Shown: positions 8,347 to 17,352 of the stretch, piece by piece
Position numbering within the stretch: the stretch's first letter is position 1
How the letters are laid out: every line of letters begins with the position of its first letter
Source of the DNA: Rhodobacter sp.
Lineage (GTDB): Bacteria; Pseudomonadota; Alphaproteobacteria; Rhodobacterales; Rhodobacteraceae
NCBI GenBank assembly: GCA_020637515.1
Contig: JACKKG010000001.1
Location: 2,820,501 to 2,884,500 of the forward strand
DNA length: 64,000 nucleotides
Direction: 5' to 3'
Translations under genes and position numbers: made by a program
Notes under the pieces: generated by a model
The model's input: only the letters and a program-made list of their open reading frames with translations
What the model was told of the DNA's origin: nothing
Databases searched by the model: none

Positions 8347-9513
8347 TCAGCGCAGAAGCCCCTCCATCGGGGCGATGGCGCGGCTGTCCGGAAAGACCGC
8401 AGCCTCGACAAAGGCCGGGGTCAGGCCAAGGTGCCGGATCAGGATCGCCTTGAAGATCCCTTCGTAGGCGTTGGCGGCCAGGACGTCGCGGTCCTCGAAC
8501 AGGGCCGCGTCGTTCAGCCCGGGCCAGCGCCCGGCGATCCGCCCGCCGCGCACCGCGCCCCCCGCCAGCATGGCCAGCCCGCCGGTGCCGTGGTCGGTCC
8601 CCCCTGAGCCGTTCTGCGCGGCGGTGCGGCCGAATTCGGACCCGACCATGACCACGGTTTGCGCCCAGGCGGGGCCCAGCCGGTCGGCCAGCGTGCGCAG
8701 CCCGTCCGCCAGCGTCTCCAGCATCCGTTCGAGCCGCCAGGCTTGCCCGGTGTGGGTGTCCCAGCCTTGCAGCTCCATCACCGCGATGCGCGGCCCGTCG
8801 GCGCGCGCCAACAGATCCCCCGCGGCCCGCGCCGCCACCGAAAAGGCCCGCCGATCCCCCTGGGCACCGGCGGCGCCCATGCCCATGTCGGGTTCCGGCG
8901 CGCCCCGCGCGTCGCCCAGCGCCGCGGCAAAGAGCGGATCGGCCTGATAGACCTGCGCCAGGCGGGCCAGGAAATCCTCGTCCAGGTCGGGCAGTTGTTC
9001 ATCCACCCAGGCCTGCACATGCGCCGGCCCTTGCAGGATCAGCGGCACCGCGGGCCCCAGCGCCAGCCCCAGCCGCCGGTCGCCCCCGTTCAGCCCCAGG
9101 ATCGCCCGGTTCAGCCAGCCGTCGCGCGCCCCGAACGGCTGGCCCGAGCCGTTCTCGAGCATGTTCTGCCCGTCGAAATGGGACCGCTCGCGGTATCCGG
9201 TCGCGGCGGCGGGGACGAAACCGAGCGTGCCGTCCTGCCACAGAGGCATCAGCGGCGCCAGCGCGGGGTGCATCCCGAAATACCCGTCCAAAGACAGCAC
9301 CTGATCGGCCTGCAACGCCAGCCCGGGCCTGAGCCGGTGATAATCGGCGTCGGCAAAGGGCGCCAGCGCGTGCAACCCGTCGAGCCCGCCGCGCAGAAAG
9401 ACAAAGACAAAGCGGTTGTCGGTGGGCGCCGCGGCAAAGGCCAGCCGCGAGGCGGCCAGCGAACCCAGAAGCCCGGCGGCCCCGGTTCGCAGAAAGGCAC
9501 GGCGGTTCAGCAT
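8347..9513 (-). CDS. DUF1501 family protein, Tat-exported
   Basis: 388-residue protein of the DUF1501 family, sulfatase/alkaline-phosphatase-like exported proteins of unknown activity. Seen: a twin-arginine signal (RRAFLRTGAAGLLGS) at the N terminus, then motifs typical of the family such as FLRGGLDG and GSEFGRTAAQNGSGGTDHG, which carries likely metal ligands. It lies 4 bases after the DUF1800 gene on the same strand with a strong GAGGAGGTGA ribosome binding site inside the 3' end of that gene. DUF1501 and DUF1800 genes are commonly paired in bacteria. The function is not known. Confidence 0.9.
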   Translation of the reverse strand: MLNRRAFLRTGAAGLLGSLAASRLAFAAAPTDNRFVFVFLRGGLDGLHALAPFADADYHRLRPGLALQADQVLSLDGYFGMHPALAPLMPLWQDGTLGFVPAAATGYRERSHFDGQNMLENGSGQPFGARDGWLNRAILGLNGGDRRLGLALGPAVPLILQGPAHVQAWVDEQLPDLDEDFLARLAQVYQADPLFAAALGDARGAPEPDMGMGAAGAQGDRRAFSVAARAAGDLLARADGPRIAVMELQGWDTHTGQAWRLERMLETLADGLRTLADRLGPAWAQTVVMVGSEFGRTAAQNGSGGTDHGTGGLAMLAGGAVRGGRIAGRWPGLNDAALFEDRDVLAANAYEGIFKAILIRHLGLTPAFVEAAVFPDSRAIAPMEGLLR

Positions 9514-9517
9514 TCGG

Positions 9518-10876
9518 TCACCTCCTCTGGAATTCCGGGCTGGTCCAGATCATCGTCAGCCCCGCGTCCTGCGAGGGGGCGCGGAACACCCAGGTGCGGG
9601 TCGCATCGCGCGCCACGGGGCCGATGGTGGCGTCGAACGCCTGTCGCAGGTCCTGCCCGCCCGCGCGCCGGGCCGCGAACTGATGCGCCCATTCCAGCCG
9701 GATCATCACCGTTTCCGGCCCGATCCAGTCCGACGCGCGGTCCCCCCAACCCTGCGGCGAGGGCGCCAGATAGGGGAACTGGCCCAGCAAGCGCAGCGGG
9801 CGGAACAGGTCGGGCACCTGCGGCGTGGCGTTTCCGGCCGCGCGGTTCACCGCCAGGACGAACTCCTGATGCGACTTGACCTTGGCCAGCGGATCGGCCC
9901 AGGCGGCGTCGAGCGCGGCGATCGCGCGCGTCACCTCGGCCAGGTCGCCGTCGCTGTCCAGATAGACCCGGGTAATGCGCGCCACGGCCTGGGGCGGCGG
10001 ATCGTCGGCCACGAAATGGCGCACCAGCTTGGTCGCCAGGTGCTGCGCCGTCGCCGGGTGGCGCGCGAGATCGTCAAGGATGCGCGGCACCTCGGCCTCG
10101 CCGTCCTCGGGATAGGTGCGGCCCAGGATGGTCTTGGGCCCCGGTTCATGCTGTCGCGGGACAAAGACGAAGCGGCCGTGAATCTCCTCGCCCCCGCCAC
10201 GCCTGAGGCCGCCATGGCTCCACCCGGTGAGGGCCAGCGCGAACTGGATCACGTCATCCTGGGAATAGCCGCCATCGACCCCCAGCGTGTGCAGCTCCAG
10301 CACCTCGCGCGCGAGGTTCTCGTTCAGCGTGGTTTCCAGCCCCTGCTGGCGCATCCGCACCGCGCCCGAGGCCGATCGCGGCCCGATCGAGGACGGATTG
10401 TCCAGATAGATCAACATGCACGGATGGCGCACCACGGTCTTCAGCATGTCCGCGAAACGGCCAAAGACATGGGGACGGATCGCCTCGCGCACATAGGCGG
10501 GGATCATGTTGGCGATCGGGCCGCGGCTGCGCGACACGGTGAAATGGTTGGCCCAGAAGCGCACCATCCGTTCGCGCAACGGCGCGGGCGTGGTGACCGC
10601 CAGCGCCGCCGCGGCCAGGACCTCGTCGCGGTAGGCTTCGAACTGGCGCTGGTTCACGGCGCGCAGGGACCCGTCGCGCGCCCGCCGCGCGGTCGCGTAA
10701 TCGGCGATCATCGTCGCGCTGGGGGCAAAGCCGGCCAGCGCCGCCGGCAGGCCCGCCGACGGCACGATCTGCGCCCCCACAAAGCCGCGCGGGTCGCCAC
10801 CGATCAGCGCCGCGTCGCCGGGCCCCGCGCCCATGCCGAACCGGTTGAGCGCGGTGAAACTGTCGATGTCGCGCAT
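9518..10876 (-). CDS. DUF1800 family protein
   Basis: 452-residue protein of the DUF1800 family, almost always encoded beside DUF1501. Seen: family motifs such as RMVRFWANHFTVS, LARE(V/L)LELHTLGVDGGYSQ and FVPRQHEPGPKTILG. No clear signal peptide is visible at the chosen start (MRDIDSFTALNRFGMG). First gene of the two-gene minus-strand unit, and divergent from aroQ across 125 bases. The function is unknown; a role in export or assembly together with the Tat-exported DUF1501 protein is a guess from the pairing. Confidence 0.9.
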   Translation of the reverse strand: MRDIDSFTALNRFGMGAGPGDAALIGGDPRGFVGAQIVPSAGLPAALAGFAPSATMIADYATARRARDGSLRAVNQRQFEAYRDEVLAAAALAVTTPAPLRERMVRFWANHFTVSRSRGPIANMIPAYVREAIRPHVFGRFADMLKTVVRHPCMLIYLDNPSSIGPRSASGAVRMRQQGLETTLNENLAREVLELHTLGVDGGYSQDDVIQFALALTGWSHGGLRRGGGEEIHGRFVFVPRQHEPGPKTILGRTYPEDGEAEVPRILDDLARHPATAQHLATKLVRHFVADDPPPQAVARITRVYLDSDGDLAEVTRAIAALDAAWADPLAKVKSHQEFVLAVNRAAGNATPQVPDLFRPLRLLGQFPYLAPSPQGWGDRASDWIGPETVMIRLEWAHQFAARRAGGQDLRQAFDATIGPVARDATRTWVFRAPSQDAGLTMIWTSPEFQRR

Positions 10877-10946
10877 GGAGGCCTCCGGTTTTCGTGCTCA
10901 GTCTATGTCAGTCGGCCCCGCGCGCACAGCCCGCCGGCGAACACAT

Positions 10947-10975
10947 TTGCGCGGGCCGGGCGGGCGGCGTATGGT
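10947..10975 (+). promoter_or_regulatory. Candidate promoter for aroQ
   Basis: TTGCGC at 10947-10952 and TATGGT at 10970-10975 are separated by 17 bases and end 26 bases before the aroQ ATG. The spacing is ideal, but each hexamer has two mismatches, so this is a moderate call. Confidence 0.4.
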
Positions 10976-11001
10976 GGCGCAGATCCAGATCCGGCGGAAC
11001 G

Positions 11002-11463
11002 ATGACCCAGACGATCCTTATCCTGAACGGCCCCAACCTGAACCTGCTGGGACGGCGCCAGCCGGACGTCTACGGCCGCGACACGCTGGACGACGTGGCC
11101 CGCGACTGTGCCGCCGTGGGCGCCGAGTTCGGGCTTGAGACCCGGCTGTTGCAATCGAATTGGGAGGGGCAGATCGTGGACTGGATCCACGAGGCCCGCG
11201 AGACCGCCGCCGGCATCATCATCAACCCGGCGGCGCTGACGCACACCTCGATCGCGGTTCTGGATGCGCTGCACGCCTTCGAGGGCCCGGTGATCGAGGT
11301 CCATATCAGCCAGGTGCACAAGCGCGAGGCCTTCCGCCACCAGTCCTATGTCAGCCTCCGCGCCGACGCGGTGATGGCCGGGTTCGGCATTCACGGCTAT
11401 GCGCTGGCGATGCGGCATATGGGGCGGCTGCTGGCCAATCCCGATGAAAAGAATCGGGATTGA
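11002..11463 (+). CDS. aroQ: 3-dehydroquinate dehydratase, type II
   Basis: Shikimate pathway enzyme converting 3-dehydroquinate to 3-dehydroshikimate; a cytoplasmic dodecamer in characterised members. 153 residues, the standard type II length. Seen: N-terminal ILNGPNLNLLG; the flexible active-site loop with Arg and Tyr (GRRQPDVYGRDTL); NPAALTHTS containing conserved Asn and His; and EVHISQVHKREAFRHQS. It stands alone, divergent from DUF1800. Besides aromatic amino acid synthesis this enzyme class can serve quinate breakdown, but no quinate genes are adjacent. Confidence 0.97.
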   Translation: MTQTILILNGPNLNLLGRRQPDVYGRDTLDDVARDCAAVGAEFGLETRLLQSNWEGQIVDWIHEARETAAGIIINPAALTHTSIAVLDALHAFEGPVIEVHISQVHKREAFRHQSYVSLRADAVMAGFGIHGYALAMRHMGRLLANPDEKNRD

Positions 11464-11590
11464 CACCGCGGCCGGCCCGACGCATGGTGCGGCCAGCCCA
11501 GCCCCCTCGCGATGTCCCTGCGTCGAGCCAGCCCGGCACCGCCGCATCGCCCCGCGCCGGTCTGCGCCCCTTGCCAAAGGACCCTACCCG

Positions 11591-12859
11591 ATGACCCGCC
11601 TTTCCGTTTCCACCCTTGCCCTTGCCGCCGCTCTGGCGCTGCCCGCCGCCGCCGCCCGCGCCGTGACCGAGGCCGAGGTCGCCGCGACCTATGGCGCGCT
11701 GGGCGAGGCCGTCTTTGCAGACACCGCGACGGCCGGCGCGGCGCTGCAATCGGCGGTGCGCGCGTTCCTCGCTGCCCCGTCGGCCGAGGGGCTGGCCGCT
11801 GCCCGCGACGCCTGGAAGGCTGCCCGCGTGCCCTATCTGCAAACCGAGGTGTTCCGCTTCGGCAACCCGCTCGTCGATGACTGGGAGCCGCAGGTGAACG
11901 CCTGGCCCCTGGACGAGGGGCTGATCGACTATGTCGATCGCAGCTATCTGGGCGGTGACGACAACCCCGCCGCGCGACTCGATGTGATTGCCAATCCGCA
12001 ATTCTCGATTTCGGGGCACGCGGTCGATGCCAGCGTGATCGACGCCCATCTGCTGCGCGACGTGCTGCACGATGCCGAAGGGGTCGAGGCCAATGTGGCC
12101 ACCGGCTACCACGCCATCGAATTCCTGCTCTGGGGGCAGGATCTGAACGGCACCGACGCAGGCGCGGGCGACCGGCCCTGGACCGATTATGCCACGGGCG
12201 ATGCGTGCACCCATGGCCATTGCGACCGGCGCGGCGCCTATCTGGCGGCTGCGACCGGGCTTCTGGTGGACGATCTGCAACAGATGGCCGCGAACTGGGC
12301 GCCCGGCGGACCGGCGCGGGCGCGGGTCACCGACGACCCGGCCGTGGGACTGTCGGCGCTTGTCACCGGCATGGGCAGCCTGTCCTACGGCGAATTGGCG
12401 GGCGAACGCATCCGCCTGGGCCTGATGCTGAACGACCCCGAGGAAGAGCAGGACTGTTTCTCGGACAACACGCACAACAGCCACTATTACGATGGGCTGG
12501 GCATCCAGAACGTCTATCTGGGGCAGTATACCCGTCTCGACGGCACCGTGGTCACGGGGCCCAGCCTGTCCGCGCTGCTGGCGGCGACCGACCCGGCGCT
12601 GGACCAGTCGATGCGCGACGCGCTGGCGACCTCGGTCGGGGCGCTGCACCACATGGTCACGGTCGCCGTGGGCGGGATGCCCTTTGACATGATGATCGCT
12701 CCCGGCAACACCCAGGGCGAGGCCGTCATCATGGCGGCGGTCGATGCGCTGGTCGATCAGACGCGGGTTCTGGAACGGGTGATCGACACGCTGCACATCG
12801 GCGGCACCCGCATCGAAGGGTCGGACAGCCTGGACTCGGGCGGCGCCGTCTTCCACTGA
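11591..12859 (+). CDS. Imelysin family protein (M75), exported
   Basis: 422-residue periplasmic imelysin (IrpA/EfeO-like M75) protein. Seen: signal peptide ending near AAARAVTEA, and the family metal motif GxHxxE as GYHAIE, followed by FLLWGQDLNG. It starts a tightly packed plus-strand set (imelysin, di-haem protein, imelysin-like, DUF1513) that resembles the Pseudomonas icmP region, where such proteins are linked to iron. The expected role is iron acquisition or handling at the cell envelope; a peptidase role is not supported for the family. No Fur or Irr box is obvious in the 127 bases upstream. Confidence 0.9.
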   Translation: MTRLSVSTLALAAALALPAAAARAVTEAEVAATYGALGEAVFADTATAGAALQSAVRAFLAAPSAEGLAAARDAWKAARVPYLQTEVFRFGNPLVDDWEPQVNAWPLDEGLIDYVDRSYLGGDDNPAARLDVIANPQFSISGHAVDASVIDAHLLRDVLHDAEGVEANVATGYHAIEFLLWGQDLNGTDAGAGDRPWTDYATGDACTHGHCDRRGAYLAAATGLLVDDLQQMAANWAPGGPARARVTDDPAVGLSALVTGMGSLSYGELAGERIRLGLMLNDPEEEQDCFSDNTHNSHYYDGLGIQNVYLGQYTRLDGTVVTGPSLSALLAATDPALDQSMRDALATSVGALHHMVTVAVGGMPFDMMIAPGNTQGEAVIMAAVDALVDQTRVLERVIDTLHIGGTRIEGSDSLDSGGAVFH

Positions 12860-12890
12860 CGCCGACCCGGTTATCCAAGGGGGACACGAC

Positions 12891-14459
12891 ATGTCGCGAA
12901 CCGGCCTCTTGCGGACGCGGGTCTGGCTGACGCGGGCTTGGCTGACGGTGGCGCTGCTGCTGGGCACCCTGCCCGTGCCGGCGCCGGCGCAGGCGCAGGA
13001 CCTGCGAGACCTGCACCTGAACGCCCTGCCCCGCACCCCGTCCGAGGCCGCGCGCGTGGCCACGGTCGTCGCCCCGCCCCAGGACCCCACCCAGCCGCAA
13101 CGCTTCGCGCGGCGCTCGGGCGGGGCGGCGACGGTGCGGGTGCGTCCGGGCACGGATGCCTTCTCGCAACCCTCGGCCAATCTGGCGTTCGAGGACCAGA
13201 TGCGCTTTCGGCTGGGCAACGGGCTGTTCACCCGACTGTGGGTTTCGGCGCCCTCGTCCACCATCGCCTCGGACGGTCTGGGCCCGATGTTCAACGCGCG
13301 CGGATGCCAGAGCTGCCACCTGATGGACGGGCGCGGGCACCCGCCGGTTGCGGGCACGGACGGCGCCATGACGATGTTCCTGCGCCTGTCGATCCCCGCG
13401 CCCCAGGGCACCGCCGGCCCCTCGGGCATTGCCGATTGGCTGGCCACCCTGCCCGACCCGGTCTATGGCCGGCAATTGCAGGACCTGGCGATCCAGGGCC
13501 AGACCCCCGAGGGCCGCGTCGCCGTCACCTGGACCGATGTCCCCGTCACGCTCGAGGGGGGCGAGGTGGTCACCCTGCGCCGCCCGGACTGGCGGGCCGA
13601 AGGGTTGCAATACGGTCCCCTGGCGCCGCACGCGATGCTGAGCGCCCGGGTCGCGCCGCAGATGATCGGACTGGGCCTGCTCGAAGCCATCGCGACCGAG
13701 GACATCCTGGCCCTGGCCGATCCCCTCGACGCGGACGGCGACGGGATCTCGGGGCGGCCGGCGATCGTCTGGTCGCCCGAATTCGACGCCCCGATGCTGG
13801 GCCGATTCGGCTACAAGGGCGGCAGCGCGACGGTGCGTCAGCAAAGCGCGGCCGCGTTCCTGGGCGACATGGGGTTGTCCACCACCCTGTTCCCCGACGG
13901 CCAGGGCGAGTGCACCGAGGCCGAGGTCGATTGCCGCGCCGCCCCCGATGGCGGCGACCCGGAACAGGGCGGGGTCGAGGTCAGCGACGAGGCGCTCGAT
14001 CTGGTCACCTTCTACGCCCGAAATCTGGGCGTGCCGGCGCGGCGCGACCTGGACGACCCCGAAGTGCTGCGCGGGCGCACGATCTTTCACCAGTTGCAAT
14101 GCGCGGGTTGCCACCACCCCGCCTTTGTCACCGCCCGCTTGCAGGACCGTCCCGAGCAGAGCTTCCAGCTGATCTGGCCCTACACCGACCTTTTGCTGCA
14201 CGACATGGGCGAAGGTCTCGCCGACAACCGCCCCGAGGGACGCGCCACGGGCCGCGAATGGCGCACGCCGCCGCTGTGGGGGATCGGGTTGACGCGGCAG
14301 GTCAGCGGGCACAGTTTCTTCCTGCACGACGGGCGCGCGCGCTCGCTGATCGAGGCGATCTTGTGGCATGGCGGCGAGGCCCAGGCCCCGCGCGACGCCG
14401 TGGTCGCCCTCGCCCCCGACGACCGCGCCGCCCTGATCCGATTCCTGGAGAGCCTCTGA
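12891..14459 (+). CDS. Di-haem oxidoreductase family protein (DUF1111)
   Basis: 522-residue periplasmic c-type cytochrome of the di-haem oxidoreductase/DUF1111 family, related to bacterial cytochrome c peroxidases. Seen: signal peptide ending near PAPAQAQDL; two CxxCH haem sites, CQSCH (about residue 140) and CAGCH (about residue 405); and FLHDGRARSL near the C terminus. It lies between the two imelysin genes, 31 bases after the first and one base before the second. In this gene set it is thought to change the iron redox state or pass electrons, but no reaction is established. Confidence 0.92.
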   Translation: MSRTGLLRTRVWLTRAWLTVALLLGTLPVPAPAQAQDLRDLHLNALPRTPSEAARVATVVAPPQDPTQPQRFARRSGGAATVRVRPGTDAFSQPSANLAFEDQMRFRLGNGLFTRLWVSAPSSTIASDGLGPMFNARGCQSCHLMDGRGHPPVAGTDGAMTMFLRLSIPAPQGTAGPSGIADWLATLPDPVYGRQLQDLAIQGQTPEGRVAVTWTDVPVTLEGGEVVTLRRPDWRAEGLQYGPLAPHAMLSARVAPQMIGLGLLEAIATEDILALADPLDADGDGISGRPAIVWSPEFDAPMLGRFGYKGGSATVRQQSAAAFLGDMGLSTTLFPDGQGECTEAEVDCRAAPDGGDPEQGGVEVSDEALDLVTFYARNLGVPARRDLDDPEVLRGRTIFHQLQCAGCHHPAFVTARLQDRPEQSFQLIWPYTDLLLHDMGEGLADNRPEGRATGREWRTPPLWGIGLTRQVSGHSFFLHDGRARSLIEAILWHGGEAQAPRDAVVALAPDDRAALIRFLESL

Positions 14460-14460
14460 C

Positions 14461-15435
14461 ATGCGCCTGCCCCTCGCCCTTTGCCTTCTGGCCAGCCCTG
14501 CCCTAGCCGATGCCGGGGCCGTCATGGACCGCCAGATCACCCCGGGCACGGCCGCCTTCACCGCAGCCGCCGCGACCCTGGCCCAGGCGGCCGGGGACGA
14601 TTGCCTGCCCGCCAGCGTCGCGCCCGCCTGGAACGGCGCCTGGGACGCCTGGCTGGGCATCGCGCATTTCCGGCTGGGCCCGCAGGAAAACGCCGCGCTC
14701 GACATCGCCTTCTGGCCCGACGACCGCGGCACCGGGCGGCGCACCTTGGCACGCATGATCGCGGCCGGCGACCCGATGGGCCAGACCCCGCAGGGGGTGG
14801 CGCAGATCTCGGCCGCGGCGCGCGGTTTGTCGGGCCTGGAAACCCTGCTTTTCGACCCCGATTTCAACACCTACGCCACCGGCAGCTACAGTTGCACGCT
14901 GGTCGCCGCGTTGGCGCAGGACCTGGCCACGCAGGCCGCCGACCTTGAAACCGCCTGGGCCGCCTATGCGCCGCTGCTGCGCGCGCCCGGCGCGCCCGGA
15001 AACGCGACCTACCTGTCCCCGCGCGAGGCAGACGGCGCGATCTTCACGCAGGTGATGGCCGGGATCGAGTTCGACGCGGACCAGCGGCTGGGCCGTCCCA
15101 TGGGCACGCCCGACCGCCCCCGCCCCGGCCATGCGGAAAGCTGGCGCGCCGGCCGCAGCCTGCGCAACCTCGTTCTGTCCCTCGATGCGCTGCGCCTGAC
15201 CGCCGAGGCCCTGTCGGACGCCCCGATCGACAGGGTTGAGGCCGCGTTCGACACCGCCGCCTATTTCGCCGGGGCAATCAGCGACCCCGGATTTCAGGAT
15301 GCCGCCGATCCGATGGGCCGCCTGCGGCTGGAATCCCTGCAAGGGCGCATCGCCGCGATCGGCGTCGCGCTGGAGCAGGATATCGGCGAACCGCTGGGCA
15401 TCGCGCCCGGCTTCAATTCCCTGGATGGCGACTGA
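14461..15435 (+). CDS. Imelysin-like protein lacking the metal-site histidine
   Basis: 324-residue exported protein of the imelysin superfamily with a short signal peptide (MRLPLALCLLASPALADAG). At the position where imelysins carry GxHxxE it reads GLSGLE (in AARGLSGLETLLF), so the glutamate is kept but the histidine is missing. Starts one base after the di-haem gene, so translation is almost certainly coupled. The altered motif suggests it binds metal differently from the first imelysin or acts as a structural partner. Iron-related function is inferred from the neighbours. Confidence 0.85.
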   Translation: MRLPLALCLLASPALADAGAVMDRQITPGTAAFTAAAATLAQAAGDDCLPASVAPAWNGAWDAWLGIAHFRLGPQENAALDIAFWPDDRGTGRRTLARMIAAGDPMGQTPQGVAQISAAARGLSGLETLLFDPDFNTYATGSYSCTLVAALAQDLATQAADLETAWAAYAPLLRAPGAPGNATYLSPREADGAIFTQVMAGIEFDADQRLGRPMGTPDRPRPGHAESWRAGRSLRNLVLSLDALRLTAEALSDAPIDRVEAAFDTAAYFAGAISDPGFQDAADPMGRLRLESLQGRIAAIGVALEQDIGEPLGIAPGFNSLDGD

Positions 15436-15438
15436 CCG

Positions 15439-16488
15439 ATGACCCGACGCAGAACCTTTCTCGCCGGCCTGCTGGCCGCAACGGCCCTGCCGGCGCCCGG
15501 CTGGGCCGATGTCGGCGCGCCGCGCTGGCTGGCGTGCGCGCGCGACCCGGGCGGCGCCTTTGCGCTTTATGGGATCGCGGCCGATGGTGCCGATACGTTC
15601 CGCCTGTCGCTGCCCGCGCGCGGTCATGCCGGTGCCGCCCACCCCCACCGCGCCGAGGCGGTCGTCTTTGCCCGCCGCCCGGGCAGCTACGCGCTGGTGC
15701 TCGATTGCGCCTCGGGTGCGGCGCTGCGCCAACTCGCGCCGCCCGCGGGAATGCAGTTCAACGGCCATGGCGCCTTCACCGGGGACGGGGGCCTGCTGTA
15801 TACTGTCGAACAGCGGGCCGAAGACAGCGTGGGCTTCCTGGGGATCTGGGACGCCGACTACCGGCGCCTGGGGCAGATTGAAACCGGCGGCATCGGCCCA
15901 CACGAAGTGCTGCGCCTGGCTGGCGACGTGTTCGTCGTGGCGAACGGCGGGATCGCCACGGCGCCTGACGATCGGACCAAGCTGAACGTGCCGCAGATGG
16001 CACCCAACCTTGCCTATATCGAACACGACGCCCTCGCCGAGACCGTCGCGCTGGAGCCCGGGTTGCACTTCAACTCGATCCGGCATCTGGCGCATGGGCA
16101 GGGCGTGACCGCCTTTGCCATGCAATGGGAGGGCGCGCCCGAGCGGACCGTGCCGCTGCTGGGCCTGCACCGACGCGGCGCGGCGCCCGTTCTGGCCAGC
16201 GCGCCCGCGACCGAACAGGCCCGGATGCAGGGCTACGCGGCGTCCTGCGCCTGGTCGGGCGACACCTTCGCCATCACCTCGCCGCGCGGCAACCGGCTGC
16301 ATCGATTCACGGCAGATGGCCGCTTTCTGGGCGCCACCGAACGCACCGATGTCTGCGGGCTGGCGCCCTGCGACGGCGGCTTTCTCACCACCGACGGGCG
16401 GGGCGGCTTGCTCAGCATCCAGGCCGGTGTGCCGCACGCGCTGGGGCTGCGCGACCGGGCGTGGGACAACCACATCGTGACGCTGTGA
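15439..16488 (+). CDS. DUF1513 domain protein, Tat signal, beta-propeller type
   Basis: 349-residue exported protein of the DUF1513 family. N terminus MTRRRTFLAGLLAATALPAP is a twin-arginine signal. The body contains repeated short beta-strand units, including GAFTGDGGLLYTVEQ and GIGPHEVLRL, compatible with a propeller fold. It is the last member of the imelysin gene set, beginning 4 bases after the second imelysin; its stop overlaps the GTG of the next gene. Members are found with imelysin and DUF1111 genes in many Proteobacteria; the molecular role is unknown. Confidence 0.88.
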   Translation: MTRRRTFLAGLLAATALPAPGWADVGAPRWLACARDPGGAFALYGIAADGADTFRLSLPARGHAGAAHPHRAEAVVFARRPGSYALVLDCASGAALRQLAPPAGMQFNGHGAFTGDGGLLYTVEQRAEDSVGFLGIWDADYRRLGQIETGGIGPHEVLRLAGDVFVVANGGIATAPDDRTKLNVPQMAPNLAYIEHDALAETVALEPGLHFNSIRHLAHGQGVTAFAMQWEGAPERTVPLLGLHRRGAAPVLASAPATEQARMQGYAASCAWSGDTFAITSPRGNRLHRFTADGRFLGATERTDVCGLAPCDGGFLTTDGRGGLLSIQAGVPHALGLRDRAWDNHIVTL

Positions 16489-17231
16489 GGCGGTTCTCGG
16501 CCAATCTCGGTTTCCTGTGGGCCGACCTGCCCCTGCCGCACGCGATCCGCGCCGCCCATGCGGCGGGTTTCGACGCGGTGGAATGCCACTGGCCCTATGC
16601 CACCCCGCCCGGAACGCTGCGCGCGGCCCTGATCGAGACCGGGCTCGCGATGCTCAGCCTCAACACGCGGCCCGGGGACACGGGGCGCGGCGACTTCGGC
16701 CTGTCCGCCCTCAAGGGCCGCGAGACCGAGGCCCGCGACGCGGTGGACGAGGCCTTGCGCTATGCCACCGAGACCGGCACGCGGGCGGTGCATGTGATGG
16801 CCGGCCGCAATGGCGACCTCGACACCTTCCTGGCCACGCTGGCCCATGCCTGTGACGCCGCCCTGCCGCTGGGGCTGACGATCCTGATCGAACCGCTCAA
16901 CCGCTTCGATGCGCCGGGCTATCTGCTGGAAACCACCGATCAGGCGGCGGCGATCCTCGACCGGCTTGCCCGGCCCAACCTCAGGATCCTGTTCGACTGC
17001 TACCACGTCGCACGAACCGAAGGCGATGTGCGCGCGGCCTTTGATAGACACCGCAACCGCATCGGCCATGTGCAATTCGCCGCCGTGCCGGATCGCGGCC
17101 CGCCGGACCACGGCGCCATCGACTACCCGACGCTGCTGGCCCGGCTCGACTGGCCGCTCCCGTTCGGCGCCGAATACCGGCCCTTGGGGCCGACCGACAC
17201 CACCCTCGGCTGGATGGCGGCGTGTCGATAG
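16485..17231 (+). CDS. Hydroxypyruvate isomerase family TIM-barrel protein
   Basis: 248-residue TIM-barrel isomerase of the hydroxypyruvate isomerase (Hyi/OtnI) group, which interconverts hydroxypyruvate and tartronate semialdehyde or related 2-oxo sugar acids. I chose the GTG at 16485, which overlaps the previous stop (GTGA) and gives the family-like N terminus MRRFSANLGFLW. Seen: ILIEPLNRFD with the first catalytic Glu, and GAEYRPLG with the second. It looks like a cotranscribed rider on the imelysin set; no glyoxylate genes are adjacent, so the physiological substrate is uncertain. Confidence 0.82.
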   Translation: MRRFSANLGFLWADLPLPHAIRAAHAAGFDAVECHWPYATPPGTLRAALIETGLAMLSLNTRPGDTGRGDFGLSALKGRETEARDAVDEALRYATETGTRAVHVMAGRNGDLDTFLATLAHACDAALPLGLTILIEPLNRFDAPGYLLETTDQAAAILDRLARPNLRILFDCYHVARTEGDVRAAFDRHRNRIGHVQFAAVPDRGPPDHGAIDYPTLLARLDWPLPFGAEYRPLGPTDTTLGWMAACR

Positions 17232-17237
17232 AGGCGC

Positions 17238-17303
17238 GGGGGGATTTTCAAGGGGTCCCCATGGACCCCTTGAAGCGGGGGGTTCGGGGGGCAGCCGCCC
17301 CCC
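17238..17303 (-). repeat. 3'-end hairpin repeat, copy E (subfamily II)
   Basis: Read on the minus strand, downstream of the metF stop. First hairpin GGGGGGC/GCCCCCC (plus-strand 17286-17292 with 17297-17303), then GAACCCCCCG, then a second hairpin with a perfect 12-bp stem (TTCAAGGGGTCC at 17247-17258 with 17263-17274), then AAAATCCCCCC. Nearly the same as copy F at 24.7 kb, and its first half matches copies A-C. Confidence 0.8.
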
Positions 17304-17333
17304 GACGCCCGACAAACCCGACGCCCGACAAAC
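17302..17333. repeat. Perfect tandem duplication of a 16-mer
   Basis: CCGACGCCCGACAAAC at 17302-17317 is repeated exactly at 17318-17333. It lies between the hairpin repeat and the metF stop and accounts for most of the extra distance of this copy from its gene. It looks like a recent slippage product. Confidence 0.9.
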
Positions 17334-17352
17334 CCCGATTCCTGGCGCGACG

